In this document: in pieces, positions 8,379 through 16,864 of the stretch
Numbering within the stretch: the first letter of the stretch is position 1
Layout of the letters: every line of letters starts with the position of its first letter
Assembly: GCF_900218065.1 (NCBI RefSeq)
Contig: NZ_OBMU01000001.1
Location: 945,877-981,910 of the forward strand
Length of the DNA: 36,034 nucleotides
DNA from: Novosphingobium sp. Chol11
Lineage (GTDB): Bacteria; Pseudomonadota; Alphaproteobacteria; Sphingomonadales; Sphingomonadaceae
Direction: 5' to 3'
Notes under the pieces: generated by a model
Databases searched by the model: none
What the model was told of the DNA's origin: nothing
What the model saw: the letters and a program-made list of their open reading frames with translations, nothing else
Position numbers and translations under genes: made by a program

Positions 8379-8537
8379 TTAGAGCTTGTTCGAAACGTTA
8401 TTGAAGGTGTTGGTCAGCTTCGTGCCGACAGTCGACATCGCCGTAATCGCGGCCACAGCGATCAGAGCTGCGATCAGGCCGTATTCGATGGCGGTCGCGC
8501 CCTTTTCATTCTTCATCATCTTGCGGATGAACTGCAT
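8379..8537 (-). CDS. Flp-family type IVb pilin (pilin 1)
   Basis: A 52-residue prepilin for Flp/Tad pili, thin adhesive fibres assembled by the Tad apparatus. A short basic leader (MQFIRKMMKNEKG, 1-13) ends at the prepilin-peptidase site G/ATAIEYGLI, with Glu and Tyr at mature positions +5 and +6. One hydrophobic helix and a short Asn/Thr-rich tail follow. AAGGAGA precedes the ATG. It lies 130 bases downstream of a second pilin on the same strand. No tad/cpa assembly genes or prepilin peptidase are in the window, so the machinery must be elsewhere. Confidence 0.92.
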   Translation of the reverse strand: MQFIRKMMKNEKGATAIEYGLIAALIAVAAITAMSTVGTKLTNTFNNVSNKL

Positions 8538-8595
8538 TGCTATTCTCCTTGACTAAATTCCGTTCAACATCCCGGCCGCCCCGCTCGAAATTAGG

Positions 8596-8618
8596 TCAGC
8601 TATGGACTTTCTAGCTGA
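8596..8618 (-). repeat. Inverted repeat between the two pilin genes
   Basis: TCAGCTA 8596-8602 and TAGCTGA 8612-8618 form a perfect 7-base inverted repeat around a 9-base loop in the 130-base gap between the pilins. It could be a protein-binding site, an RNA-processing hairpin giving the two pilins different mRNA levels, or a weak attenuator. No T-run follows directly on either strand. Confidence 0.4.
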
Positions 8619-8667
8619 GACGGGTTGATAAAGATTTAACGACATCTGCCGGTCAGAAATTTGATGG

Positions 8668-8853
8668 TTAATGGTTGACTACTTCCCTGGCGACGTTGTT
8701 CCACATGTTGATCGTCTTGGTCGCCACGCTCGACATGGCGGAAACTACTGCCAGAGCGATGAGCGCCAGAATTAGGCCATATTCGATTGCGGTCGCACCA
8801 CGATCGCAACGCAGCAACATTATCATCGACAGCTTTCCGATCAGTCCGCGCAT
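8668..8853 (-). CDS. Flp-family type IVb pilin (pilin 2)
   Basis: A 61-residue prepilin with the leader MRGLIGKLSMIMLLRCDRG, cleavage site G/ATAIEYGLI, one hydrophobic helix and the tail NMWNNVAREVVNH. It shares the ATAIEYGLI core with pilin 1 but has a longer, more hydrophobic leader containing a cysteine, and a different C-terminus. I used the ATG at 8853. The frame stays open upstream, but that part matches no pilin and lies opposite mutT. It is first in the pilin pair and divergent from mutT, with about 78 bases between them. Confidence 0.88.
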   Translation of the reverse strand: MRGLIGKLSMIMLLRCDRGATAIEYGLILALIALAVVSAMSSVATKTINMWNNVAREVVNH

Positions 8854-8931
8854 ATGATTCCCGAATATTGCAGACAGGCCCGCCATCGCTTGTAAAAGGG
8901 TGGGGTTAATAAATTTCTTCAATGGACAAAG

Positions 8932-9339
8932 ATGACATCGGCTTTTCCCCTGCTCGTGGTCGCGGCTGCACTCGTGGATCCGGACGGCCGGGTGCTGCTT
9001 CAGCAACGGCCCCCGGGCAAAGCGATGGCAGGCCTGTGGGAATTTCCTGGCGGAAAGGTGGAAATGGGGGAGACGCCAGAAGCAGCCTTGATTCGCGAAC
9101 TGGAGGAAGAATTGGGCATCCGCACCCATGCAAGCTGTCTCGCGCCAGCCGCTTTCGCCAGCGAGGCGCTTGGCGACAGGCACCTGCTGCTCCTGCTCTA
9201 TGTTTGCCGAAAATGGGAAGGCTTGCCCGAAGCGCGGCACGCTACCGATCTGAAATGGGTGAGGCCCAATCAGATGTATGCGTTGGACATGCCTCCAGCC
9301 GACTTGCCGCTGATCGGCTTGCTCGATTCGCTGATTTGA
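8932..9339 (+). CDS. mutT: MutT-type Nudix hydrolase (8-oxo-dGTP diphosphatase)
   Basis: It hydrolyses oxidised nucleoside triphosphates, chiefly 8-oxo-dGTP, to the monophosphate and so prevents A:T to C:G transversions. The 135-residue single-domain protein has a complete Nudix box at 41-63 (GGKVEMGET...RELEEELGI) fitting GX5EX7REUXEEXGU, preceded by GLWEFPGGK as in MutT. The ribosome-binding site is weak (GGACAAAG). A different frame opens 10 bases upstream at 8922 but has no Nudix box. It is divergent from the pilins and convergent with bfr. The exact substrate is inferred from similarity. Confidence 0.88.
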   Translation: MTSAFPLLVVAAALVDPDGRVLLQQRPPGKAMAGLWEFPGGKVEMGETPEAALIRELEEELGIRTHASCLAPAAFASEALGDRHLLLLLYVCRKWEGLPEARHATDLKWVRPNQMYALDMPPADLPLIGLLDSLI

Positions 9340-9379
9340 GAAAGGGGGCAGGCGAACAAGCGCCCACCCACCTTATGAA

Positions 9380-9859
9380 TCAATCTTCCGCAGCTTTGCT
9401 CTGAAGCTGGATATAATTCTGGATACCCATGCGTTCGATCATTTCGAACTGGGTTTCCAATGTGTCGACATGCTCTTCCTCGCTTTCGAGGATCGACTGG
9501 AACAGGTCGCGGCTGACATAATCGCGTACGGTCTCACAATAGGCGATCGCGTCCTTCAGGACGGGGAGCGCTTCATATTCCAGTGCGAGGTCGGCCTTGA
9601 GCACCTCTTCGACCGTTTCGCCAATCTTCAAGCGGCCGAGCAGCTGGAAATTGGGCAGACCGTCGAGAAACAGGATGCGTTCCGCGACCTTGTCCGCATG
9701 CTTCATCTCATCGATCGACTCTTCATATTCGAACTTGGCGAGCTTCTCGATGCCCCAATGATCAAGCATCCGGTAATGCAGGAAATATTGATTGATCGCG
9801 GTCAGCTCGTTCTTGAGGACCTCGTTGAGATAGTCGATGACCTTGGAGTCACCCTTCAT
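9380..9859 (-). CDS. bfr: Bacterioferritin
   Basis: It oxidises Fe(II) and stores it as a ferric mineral in a 24-subunit haem-containing shell in the cytosol. All ferroxidase ligands of the family are present at canonical positions: Glu18, Glu51, His54, Glu94, Glu127 and His130. Met52, the haem ligand between subunits, is also kept, so this is a true haem-binding bacterioferritin. The length of 159 is standard. It lies 160 bases downstream of bfd on the same strand, a functional pair in which Bfd reduces and releases the stored iron. Confidence 0.97.
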   Translation of the reverse strand: MKGDSKVIDYLNEVLKNELTAINQYFLHYRMLDHWGIEKLAKFEYEESIDEMKHADKVAERILFLDGLPNFQLLGRLKIGETVEEVLKADLALEYEALPVLKDAIAYCETVRDYVSRDLFQSILESEEEHVDTLETQFEMIERMGIQNYIQLQSKAAED

Positions 9860-10019
9860 GGCGCTGTCCTCCGGCTATTGGAATGAAAGCGTAACTATAG
9901 GGTGCGTGATCCGGTTTGTTAACCCGAAAGCCCAGGAAAACAGCCATTTTTCTCTAGCGCTATTGCGTCGAGTTCTCGGCGATCGAAGCGGATTAACTGC
10001 GGATGATTTGCAATGCTGA

Positions 10020-10190
10020 TCAGGCGCTGGCGCGCTCGGCAGCGATCAGCGTGCGGGCGAAGGGGACGCACTGCCCGCATTTGGGACGGCGGCCAAGACG
10101 GGCATAAGCGCTACAGGGGGTATCCGCGCCACTGCGCACGGCTTCCTTAAGATCCTTTTCGCGAATGGCATTGCAGACACAGACGACCAT
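10020..10190 (-). CDS. bfd: Bacterioferritin-associated ferredoxin
   Basis: A 56-residue [2Fe-2S] protein that binds bacterioferritin near its haem and passes electrons to reduce the ferric core and release iron. The four cluster cysteines are in Bfd spacing: Cys4 and Cys6 (VCVCNAI), Cys38 and Cys41 (KCGQC). The ATG at 10190 has GGGAGA 6 bases upstream. It reads towards bfr with a 160-base gap, long enough for bfr to have its own promoter; this fits the opposite iron needs of the two genes (release under starvation, storage under excess). That regulation is inference. Confidence 0.94.
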   Translation of the reverse strand: MVVCVCNAIREKDLKEAVRSGADTPCSAYARLGRRPKCGQCVPFARTLIAAERASA

Positions 10191-10209
10191 GAGGCTCTCC
10201 CTGAATCGG

Positions 10210-10238
10210 GAAATATCTCAGATGATAATGGGTCGCAA
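10210..10238 (-). promoter_or_regulatory. Candidate bfd promoter with a Fur-like half-site in the spacer
   Basis: On the minus strand, TTGCGA (10238-10233) and TATTTC (10215-10210) are 17 bases apart, about 20 bases upstream of the bfd start. The spacer read on the plus strand holds GATGATAATG, containing the hexamer GATAAT found in Fur boxes. A repressor bound there would block the promoter, as expected for an iron-starvation gene. Only one hexamer is clear, so the operator call is tentative. Confidence 0.33.
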
Positions 10239-10245
10239 TAGAATA

Positions 10246-11490
10246 TTAGATGCTGTTGCGAATCTTTTGCGTTTTTCCTCGCGCGAGCGTGCGCCAAAGC
10301 CATTCCGAAGGTCCGATGGCGAATCGGGCAAGCCATGCCGTCGACCACACCAGCATGAAAAGCCAGGCGCAGAGCACCAGCAGCGGCAGTTGCGACGGCC
10401 GCAACAGCGCAAATAGCCCGAGACCCCACCCATAAAATAGGGCGCACATGAAGAGGCTGCTGCCCAGATAGTTGCTGAGCGCCAACCGACCCGTGCGCGC
10501 AACCGCCATCACGATCCGCCGCTCACCATGACGGACGAACACCCAAAGGATCAGCGCTGCCCAGCCCACCGCGAGCGGGATACGGAAGGGAAAGGACCAG
10601 GCAAGCGACGTAGCCAGGGATGGCAAGGCAGGGAAATCCCGCAGGATCAGCCAGGCCGCGGGGCCCGCCATCGGAGGCAGCCCGATCAGGAAACAATGCC
10701 TTGCCGTGCGCCAATATTGCTCCGCTTGCCACCGTCCGGTCAGAAACCCGCCCTTCAGCATGGCCATGCCCATCAGCATGAAACCGAGCGTGTCGAACGC
10801 GCTGAGGAAAAAGGACCACCACCAATTGCTGACATAGAGCTCCAGATGATGCGCCACTATGGTTGCAAAGCTGCTCCGGTAGGTGGCGATTTCTTCCCGG
10901 ATCGCGGGATCATAAGGATTGCTCAAAGCACCGATGTAGCGGGCAAAGCTGTCCTTTAGGGTTGCGGAGGCGTCGGGCGCGGCGGCCGCCTCCGCCCATC
11001 CATGGAGGCTAAGGACAAATGCCGTGCAGATCAGGAAATGAGCAAGGAAGAACAGGAACGCCCATTTGAGGAGCGACAGCGGCTCCTTGCCGATGAACAT
11101 CATAGCGACGAGCCCGATCAGGGCATAATTCATCAATATGTCGCCGGACCATAGCAGCATATAATGCGCGAGGCCGAAGACGAAGAGCCAGGCTGCCCGG
11201 ATGATCTGCGCGCGCTGCCCATTTCGCCCCGCCATTTCCTCGCGATCGATCAAAAGCAGCATCGACGCGCCGAATAGCATGGAGAAGAGGGCCCGCATCT
11301 TGCCGTCGAACAGCAGGAAGCTGGTCAACCAGAACAGCTTGTCGCCAACCGAAAGCGGCCCCGCGACGCTGGGCACGAAATAAGCGGTCTGCGGCAGGGC
11401 GAAGCTGCTGATGTTCATCCACAATATGCCCATCACCGCGCAGCCGCGCAGCACGTCCATGGCGGCGATCCGGGATGAAGGGGCGATCAT
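10246..11490 (-). CDS. DUF418-family multi-pass inner-membrane protein (YeiB-like)
   Basis: A 414-residue integral membrane protein with about ten hydrophobic segments. The N-terminus SSRIAAMDVLRGCAVMGIL matches the family opening (R-x-x-x-x-D-x-x-R-G). The C-terminal third carries the DUF418 features: a GRLALSNYLGSS loop and the terminal GPSEWLWRTLARGK. The family is widespread, and its transport or acyl-transfer role is not established. AAGGAA precedes the ATG. It is divergent from bioC with 47 bases between, and ends 55 bases from the bfd start. I can name the family but not a substrate. Confidence 0.9.
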   Translation of the reverse strand: MIAPSSRIAAMDVLRGCAVMGILWMNISSFALPQTAYFVPSVAGPLSVGDKLFWLTSFLLFDGKMRALFSMLFGASMLLLIDREEMAGRNGQRAQIIRAAWLFVFGLAHYMLLWSGDILMNYALIGLVAMMFIGKEPLSLLKWAFLFFLAHFLICTAFVLSLHGWAEAAAAPDASATLKDSFARYIGALSNPYDPAIREEIATYRSSFATIVAHHLELYVSNWWWSFFLSAFDTLGFMLMGMAMLKGGFLTGRWQAEQYWRTARHCFLIGLPPMAGPAAWLILRDFPALPSLATSLAWSFPFRIPLAVGWAALILWVFVRHGERRIVMAVARTGRLALSNYLGSSLFMCALFYGWGLGLFALLRPSQLPLLVLCAWLFMLVWSTAWLARFAIGPSEWLWRTLARGKTQKIRNSI

Positions 11491-11537
11491 GTGGCAAGGT
11501 TCCTTAAAGACGCTGGCAAAGGCGGCGTTGCTCTGTC

Positions 11538-12317
11538 ATGCGACTAGCCATGAACAGCGGCCGCAAGCAACGGATAAGCGAGGCGTTCGGCGCGGCGGCG
11601 GATCATTATGAGGATCATGCCGGTCCGCAGCGCGCGGCAGCGGCCTTGGTCGCCGACCTTGCTCAACGGCAGAAATCTTCAGGGGTTGAGCGCATTCTGG
11701 AAATCGGCTGCGGAACGGGGCTGTTGACCCGTGACATCCAGCAGCGATGGCCCGCGGCCGAACTGTTCGTTACCGACCTCTCGCCAGAAATGCTCGCGCG
11801 CACCGCGACCGGAGCCTTCGTGGCGGGCACTTTCATCGCAATGGATGGAGAAGCGCCTGCGTTCGAAGGCGAGTGGTTCGACCTGATCCTTTCCAGCTTG
11901 GCCTTCCAATGGTTCGACGATCTGGAAGAAGCGATCGCTCGCTTGGTCAGCCTGTTGAAGCCGGGCGGAAGCATCATTTTTTCGACGATGGGGCGGGGGA
12001 GCTTTGCGAAATGGCGGGCAGCTCATGAAGCCTGCGGCCTGATACCCGGCGTCCCTGACTACCCGTCGACTCGCGAACTATCTTCCATGCTGGCCCGGTA
12101 TGAAGACGCGTTCGTTTTCGAGGAAGACTATGCTCTCCACTGCGGCAGCGCGCGGGGCTTGCTCTCGCATCTGAAAGGGATCGGCGCGGTGGTGTCCAGC
12201 GAGGGGCGCCAACCCCTTTCCCCCAAGGACCTCAGAAAGGTGATGGCCGTATTCGATGCGGAGGGGGGCGATGATGTCTATCAACTGCTGTTCGGGCGGG
12301 TGACGAGGTCTGCCTGA
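11538..12317 (+). CDS. bioC: Probable malonyl-ACP O-methyltransferase BioC
   Basis: BioC methylates the free carboxyl of malonyl-ACP with SAM so that it can enter fatty-acid synthesis as a pimelate precursor of biotin. The 259-residue class I methyltransferase has the N-terminal RISEAFGAAADHYEDHA typical of BioC, SAM motif I LEIGCGTG at 54-61, VTDLSPEML, and LSSLAFQWFDD, where BioC has a conserved QW. Neither start has a good ribosome-binding site; an ATG 12 bases further in (11550) is an equal choice. No other biotin genes are in the window. A related methyltransferase with another substrate cannot be excluded. Confidence 0.8.
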   Translation: MRLAMNSGRKQRISEAFGAAADHYEDHAGPQRAAAALVADLAQRQKSSGVERILEIGCGTGLLTRDIQQRWPAAELFVTDLSPEMLARTATGAFVAGTFIAMDGEAPAFEGEWFDLILSSLAFQWFDDLEEAIARLVSLLKPGGSIIFSTMGRGSFAKWRAAHEACGLIPGVPDYPSTRELSSMLARYEDAFVFEEDYALHCGSARGLLSHLKGIGAVVSSEGRQPLSPKDLRKVMAVFDAEGGDDVYQLLFGRVTRSA

Positions 12318-12350
12318 CCCGGCCCGCCCATCAGCTCGCCAAATCCGCCC

Positions 12351-14528
12351 TTACAGTTCGGCGTCCATCAAATTGGGGAAGAAGCCCTCATGTGCTGAGC
12401 GGAGATCGGCAAGGCTGACGCCCGCAACCTGATCGCCGCCAACGGTCCCGATCTTCACCGCGCCCGGAATGTCCACGCCCGCCGCTGCTGTCACGACATA
12501 GCGGCCTTGATCCTCGCCAAAGGCTGCTGCGGTGGTCAATTCGGTGCTGAGCTCTGCGCCCTTGCCGCTCGCGAGCGCCATTTCAGCGACGGCGACGAGC
12601 AGGCCGCCATCCGAAATATCATGAACCGCGCTGACCTTTCCGTCGGCGATGAGCGCACGGACCGTTTCCGCATGAGCGCGCTCGGCGGCGAGATCGACCT
12701 TCGGCGCTTCCCCGGCTTCGCGGCCTGCGATTTCACGCAGCCAGATGGACTGGCCAAGATGCGTGCCTTGGCCACCGATCAGCCAGATGGCGTCGCCCTC
12801 ATTCTTGAAGGCAACGGTCGCCATCACATCGATATCCTTGAGCAGGCCGATGCCGCCGATCGCAGGCGTGGGCAGGATGGCCGAACCGCCACCCGTCGCC
12901 TTCGACTCATTGTAAAGCGACACATTGCCCGACACGATCGGGAAGTCGAACGCGCGGCAGGCATCGCCCATGCCGTCGAGGCAGCCGGTCAGCTGCGCCA
13001 TGATCTCAGGCCGCTGCGGATTGGCGAAGTTCAGGCAGTTGGTGACGGCCAGCGGCGTGGCGCCGACCGCGCTGATGTTGCGATAGCATTCCGCAATGGC
13101 CTGCTTGCCGCCTTCATAGGGGTCGGCATAGCAGTAGCGCGGGGTGCAGTCGGTGCTGATCGCGATGCCCTTTTGCGTGCCATGGACGCGCACCACCGCG
13201 GCATCGCCGCCAGGACGCTGCACAGTGTCGGCGCCGACCATATGGTCATATTGTTCCCAGATCCAACGGCGGCTGGCGATGTCGGGCGAACCCATGAGCT
13301 TTACGAGATCCGCGCCAATGTCGCTGTTTTCCGCGATCTCGCCCAGCGGTTCGACCTTGGCCCAGGCCTTATAGTCTTCCTTCGGCATCGATGGGCGGTC
13401 ATAAAGCGGCGCATCATCGGCCAACGGAGCAAGCGGGATGTCGCAGACGGTCTCGCCCTTGTGCACCAGCACCATGCGGCCGGTGTCCGTCACATGGCCG
13501 ATAACCGCGAAGTCCAGTTCCCACTTGCGGAAGATCGCTTCGGCGAAAGCTTCCTTGCCCGGCTGGAGCACCATCAGCATGCGCTCTTGGCTTTCCGACA
13601 GCATCATTTCATAAGCCGTCATGCCGGTTTCGCGCTGCGGCACGTCATCCATGTTGAGCTGAATACCGACGCCGCCCTTCGAAGCCATTTCCACCGAGGA
13701 GGAGGTGAGGCCGGCCGCGCCCATGTCTTGGATCGCGACGATCGCGTCGGACGCCATCAGCTCGAGACAGGCCTCGATCAGCAGCTTTTCGGTGAAGGGG
13801 TCACCCACCTGTACCGTTGGGCGCTTCGCGTCCGCATCGTCGCCGAAATCGGCGGAGGCCATGGTGGCGCCATGGATGCCGTCGCGGCCCGTCTTGGAAC
13901 CAACATAGACGATCGGATTGCCAATACCCGACGCGGCCGAATAGAAGATCTTGTCCGTCTCCGCGACGCCCACCGTCATCGCGTTGACCAGGATGTTGCC
14001 GTCATAGGCCGGGTGGAAATTCACCTCGCCGCCCACGGTCGGCACGCCCACGCAGTTGCCGTAGCCGCCGATGCCATGCACCACGCCGCTGATGAGATGC
14101 TTCATCTTCGGATGATCGGGGCGGCCAAAGCGCAGCGCGTTCATGTTCGCAACCGGCCGGGCGCCCATGGTGAACACGTCGCGCAGGATGCCGCCCACGC
14201 CCGTCGCCGCGCCTTGATAGGGTTCGATGTAGCTCGGGTGGTTGTGGCTCTCCATCTTGAAGATCGCCGCTTGGCCATCGCCGATATCGACGACGCCCGC
14301 ATTCTCGCCAGGGCCGCAAATGACCTGCGGGCCTTCGGTCGGCAGCTTCTTCAGGTGGATGCGGCTCGACTTGTAGGAGCAATGCTCCGACCACATGACC
14401 GAGAATATGCCCAATTCGGTAAGGTTGGGCTCGCGTCCGAGGGCGTTCAATACGCGGTCATATTCTTCCGGCGAAAGGCCATGTTCGGCGACGATTTCCG
14501 GGGTGATCTGAGTGGCTGCGGTCGACAT
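12351..14528 (-). CDS. purL: Phosphoribosylformylglycinamidine synthase, large subunit
   Basis: With PurQ and PurS it converts FGAR to FGAM using ATP and glutamine-derived ammonia (purine step 4). At about 725 residues it is the small-type PurL that needs separate PurQ/PurS, neither of which is in the window. Recognisable parts are the N-terminal [53 protein letters not shown], and the second-half [11 protein letters not shown] and HDISDGGL. I chose ATG 14528 because AAAGG lies 7 bases upstream; an in-frame TTG at 14564 is less likely. It is convergent with bioC and divergent from the DUF805 gene. Confidence 0.97.
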   Translation of the reverse strand: MSTAATQITPEIVAEHGLSPEEYDRVLNALGREPNLTELGIFSVMWSEHCSYKSSRIHLKKLPTEGPQVICGPGENAGVVDIGDGQAAIFKMESHNHPSYIEPYQGAATGVGGILRDVFTMGARPVANMNALRFGRPDHPKMKHLISGVVHGIGGYGNCVGVPTVGGEVNFHPAYDGNILVNAMTVGVAETDKIFYSAASGIGNPIVYVGSKTGRDGIHGATMASADFGDDADAKRPTVQVGDPFTEKLLIEACLELMASDAIVAIQDMGAAGLTSSSVEMASKGGVGIQLNMDDVPQRETGMTAYEMMLSESQERMLMVLQPGKEAFAEAIFRKWELDFAVIGHVTDTGRMVLVHKGETVCDIPLAPLADDAPLYDRPSMPKEDYKAWAKVEPLGEIAENSDIGADLVKLMGSPDIASRRWIWEQYDHMVGADTVQRPGGDAAVVRVHGTQKGIAISTDCTPRYCYADPYEGGKQAIAECYRNISAVGATPLAVTNCLNFANPQRPEIMAQLTGCLDGMGDACRAFDFPIVSGNVSLYNESKATGGGSAILPTPAIGGIGLLKDIDVMATVAFKNEGDAIWLIGGQGTHLGQSIWLREIAGREAGEAPKVDLAAERAHAETVRALIADGKVSAVHDISDGGLLVAVAEMALASGKGAELSTELTTAAAFGEDQGRYVVTAAAGVDIPGAVKIGTVGGDQVAGVSLADLRSAHEGFFPNLMDAEL

Positions 14529-14632
14529 GAGCGCGCCTTTAGCCGGGGAGGGGCGGATAGACAATCCTTGGCCAGCCCAACTCGGGAAAACATGCTATTA
14601 ATATGCGTTGGATCATGGTGGGAGGACGGAAA

Positions 14633-15076
14633 ATGGAATGGATGTTGTTGCCGCTGCGTCGCTACGCCCGTTTTTCCGGGCGGGCGCGGCCGAAGGAATA
14701 TTGGATGTTCATCCTCTTCCTCCTGATCTGCTTCATCGCGATCAGCCTCATAGAGGGGCTGCTGGGGCTCAGCACGACGGAGCATTGGGTGCGGCGTGGG
14801 CCATGGTGGTTCGACACCGGTTATCAAACCCGCGGCGGCCCACTTACGGGCCTGTTCGGCCTCGCCATGCTGATCCCATGGCTGGCGGTAGCCGTGCGCC
14901 GTTTGCATGACACGGACCGGAGCGGCTTCTGGCTGTTGATCATCTTCTTTCCGTTGATCGGCAGCCTTATTCTGTTGGTGTTCTTCATCATGAGCGGGAC
15001 GCGCGGGGCCAACCGCTTCGGTCCCGATCCCATTGAAGTGGGCGAGCCTGAACTGGCGTCCCCGTCGCCCAAATGA
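14633..15076 (+). CDS. DUF805-family membrane protein
   Basis: A 147-residue inner-membrane protein with the family opening LPLRRYARFSGRARPKEYW, four hydrophobic segments, and the conserved PWLAVAVRRLHDTDRSGFW before the last helices. The function of the family is not known. I chose ATG 14633 because GGAGG at 14621-14625 sits 7 bases upstream; an ATG at 14603 in the same frame lacks one. It is divergent from purL and convergent with the lipoprotein gene at 15127. Confidence 0.9.
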   Translation: MEWMLLPLRRYARFSGRARPKEYWMFILFLLICFIAISLIEGLLGLSTTEHWVRRGPWWFDTGYQTRGGPLTGLFGLAMLIPWLAVAVRRLHDTDRSGFWLLIIFFPLIGSLILLVFFIMSGTRGANRFGPDPIEVGEPELASPSPK

Positions 15077-15103
15077 AAAAGGCCGGGCTGTGAGGCCCGG
15101 CCT
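15076..15103 (-). terminator. Terminator for the small lipoprotein gene
   Basis: AGGCCGGGC 15080-15088 and GCCCGGCCT 15095-15103 form a perfect 9-base stem with a 6-base loop. Read on the minus strand, TTTTT follows the stem directly. It may also stall plus-strand transcription from the DUF805 gene, which stops at 15076. Confidence 0.78.
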
Positions 15104-15126
15104 GTGAAAGACATGGGAGGCGGTGA

Positions 15127-15510
15127 TCAGGCCTTGCAGCTGATGCCGCTCTTGCCCGGAAGAGTTGCGATGATCTGCTTGCCGCTGCCTTCGACTGAAT
15201 AGCCGCCTTCTGCCGTAAAGGGCTTGCCCGGCTCTGCCGCGACGAGCTTCGTCGGCGCGCCAGTCTTTTCGGTGCGGAGGTTCGCGGTCTTATCATCGCT
15301 CAGGAAGTCGACGAAGATCAGGCTGTTGTCCTTGCAACGATACTGATGGCTCACCTTCACGGAAGGGGGGAGTTCAACAGGCGCTGCGTTGGCGAGTTGC
15401 GCAGCCATCGGATCGGCGGGGCCGCCGACGACTTCGGGTTCATCATTCTTGTTGCAAGCGGAAAGGAGGCTGAGAGCAACGACGGAAATTAGGGGGAGAT
15501 AATATTTCAT
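15127..15510 (-). CDS. Small lipoprotein with a MliC-like domain
   Basis: A 127-residue protein. The start at 15510 opens a lipoprotein signal with lipobox LLSAC at residues 15-19, so Cys19 would be lipidated. The mature part has an acidic linker, then a C-terminal domain of about 75 residues beginning VSHQYRCKDN and ending SGISCKA, whose two cysteines could form a disulfide. This layout (YxC at the start, CxA at the end, short beta strands) resembles MliC/PliC inhibitors of c-type lysozyme. Lipoprotein status is fairly sure; the inhibitor role is a guess from that resemblance. The in-frame upstream start (15549) lacks a signal peptide and was rejected. Confidence 0.75.
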   Translation of the reverse strand: MKYYLPLISVVALSLLSACNKNDEPEVVGGPADPMAAQLANAAPVELPPSVKVSHQYRCKDNSLIFVDFLSDDKTANLRTEKTGAPTKLVAAEPGKPFTAEGGYSVEGSGKQIIATLPGKSGISCKA

Positions 15511-15680
15511 AGCGGTCCTTCTATGTGCACTTGCTGACGCAAGCGTCAACGCAAAACTGCCAAAATCCCGCCATTCTTGTGGCTTCTTTCATGACGCTTT
15601 CGTGACGAAGTGGTCGGGAATCAGGGCTCCGGCACGGTGCGGACTTGACCGCGCCTCCAGCGCCCGCCAATGCAGAGATC

Positions 15681-15941
15681 ATGGCCGAAGACAGCAAGAC
15701 AGAGCCGGGCGACTTGTCCCAATTGTCGTTTGAAGATGCGCTGCGCGCACTCGAGTCCATTGTCCGGCGGCTGGAGAGCGGCGATGTGCCGCTTGATGAG
15801 TCGATCTCGCTCTACGCCCAGGGTGAAGAGCTGCGCAAACGCTGTCTGGAGCGTTTGCAGGCCGCCGAAGCCCGTATCCAGAAACTGACCCTCGACCAAA
15901 GCGGCGCCGTCACGGGTGCCCAGCCGTTCGGCGCGGATTGA
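15681..15941 (+). CDS. xseB: Exodeoxyribonuclease VII small subunit
   Basis: It forms the multi-copy helical stalk of exonuclease VII, which degrades single-stranded DNA with XseA. The 86-residue helical protein has the family core LSFEDALRALESIVRRLESG, followed by DVPLDESISLYAQGEEL and RLQAAEARI. ATG 15681 gives the usual length; an in-frame TTG at 15645 would add 12 unconserved residues. The stop codon is 8 bases before the ispA start, as in many bacteria where xseB precedes ispA. xseA is not in the window. Confidence 0.94.
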   Translation: MAEDSKTEPGDLSQLSFEDALRALESIVRRLESGDVPLDESISLYAQGEELRKRCLERLQAAEARIQKLTLDQSGAVTGAQPFGAD

Positions 15942-15949
15942 GCGCCGCG

Positions 15950-16861
15950 ATGATGGAGGGAAGGGCCTCCGGATCAGCATTGTTGGCGGATCGGGCATCT
16001 GCCGTCGCTGCCGCCATAGATCGCGCGTTCGATCTGTTGCTCGCCGTCCCGCAAGACCCGCGCGCGCGGCTTTATGAAGCGATGCGGCACGCCGCCATCG
16101 GCGGGGGCAAGCGATTGCGGCCACTGCTGGTGCAGGCCGCTGGCGAGTTGTTCAACATCTCGGCGGAATCGCTGCTGCGCGTCGGCCTCGCGATCGAGTG
16201 CATCCATGTCTATTCGCTGGTGCATGACGATTTGCCCGCGATGGATGACGACGACATGCGCCGGGGCAAGCCGACGATCCACAAGGCCTTTGATGAAGCG
16301 ACCGCGATCCTTGCGGGTGACTGCCTCCACGACCTTGCCTTTGAAGTGCTGGCGGATGAGGAAACCCATCCTGATCCGTTCGTGCGGGTGGAGCTGGTAA
16401 AGGCGCTCGCGTTGTCCAGCGGGCCGGCTGGCATGGCGGGCGGGCAGATGATGGATCTGGAGGCGGACGGCACCAGCTTCGACCTCGCCACCGTCACGCG
16501 GCTGCAACAGTTGAAGACCGGCGCGCTCATCGGCTTTTGCGTGGATGCGGCCGCCATCATGGCGCGGATTCCGGCGGAGTCCCGAACCAGCCTGCACGGC
16601 TATGCGCGGGACATCGGCCTTGCCTTCCAGATCGCCGACGATCTGCTGGACGTCGAAGGGGACGCCGACCTTGCGGGCAAGGCCGTGGGCAAGGATGCGG
16701 CGGCTGGCAAGGAAACCTTCGTCTCCCTGCTCGGAATAGAGCGTGCGCGGGAACAGGCGCGTCTGCTGGTCGATCAGGCCAAGGCGCATCTGCACGGCTT
16801 CGGGGCAGAAGCGGACCTGCTGCGCGCGATCGCGGATTATATCGTGGAAAGGGACCGGTAA
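15950..16861 (+). CDS. ispA: Farnesyl diphosphate synthase (polyprenyl synthase)
   Basis: It condenses IPP with DMAPP and then GPP to make farnesyl diphosphate, feeding ubiquinone, undecaprenyl phosphate and carotenoid synthesis. From ATG 15950 it is 303 residues. The GGGKRLRP motif is at 51-58, the first Asp-rich motif HDDLPAMDDDD at 92-102, and the second DDLLD at 230-234. The xseB-ispA order supports FPP rather than longer-chain synthesis. The start could also be the next ATG, 3 bases in. coaD follows 3 bases after the stop. Confidence 0.95.
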   Translation: MMEGRASGSALLADRASAVAAAIDRAFDLLLAVPQDPRARLYEAMRHAAIGGGKRLRPLLVQAAGELFNISAESLLRVGLAIECIHVYSLVHDDLPAMDDDDMRRGKPTIHKAFDEATAILAGDCLHDLAFEVLADEETHPDPFVRVELVKALALSSGPAGMAGGQMMDLEADGTSFDLATVTRLQQLKTGALIGFCVDAAAIMARIPAESRTSLHGYARDIGLAFQIADDLLDVEGDADLAGKAVGKDAAAGKETFVSLLGIERAREQARLLVDQAKAHLHGFGAEADLLRAIADYIVERDR

Positions 16862-16864
16862 GGC

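Noticed and set aside
8922..9404. An alternative frame overlapping mutT
   Set aside because: It contains no Nudix box; the 8932 frame has a complete one.
12507..14726. A 739-codon open frame on the plus strand opposite purL
   Set aside because: It is antisense to a clear purL, has a His/Arg/Asp-rich composition typical of a GC-rich shadow frame, and shows no motif.
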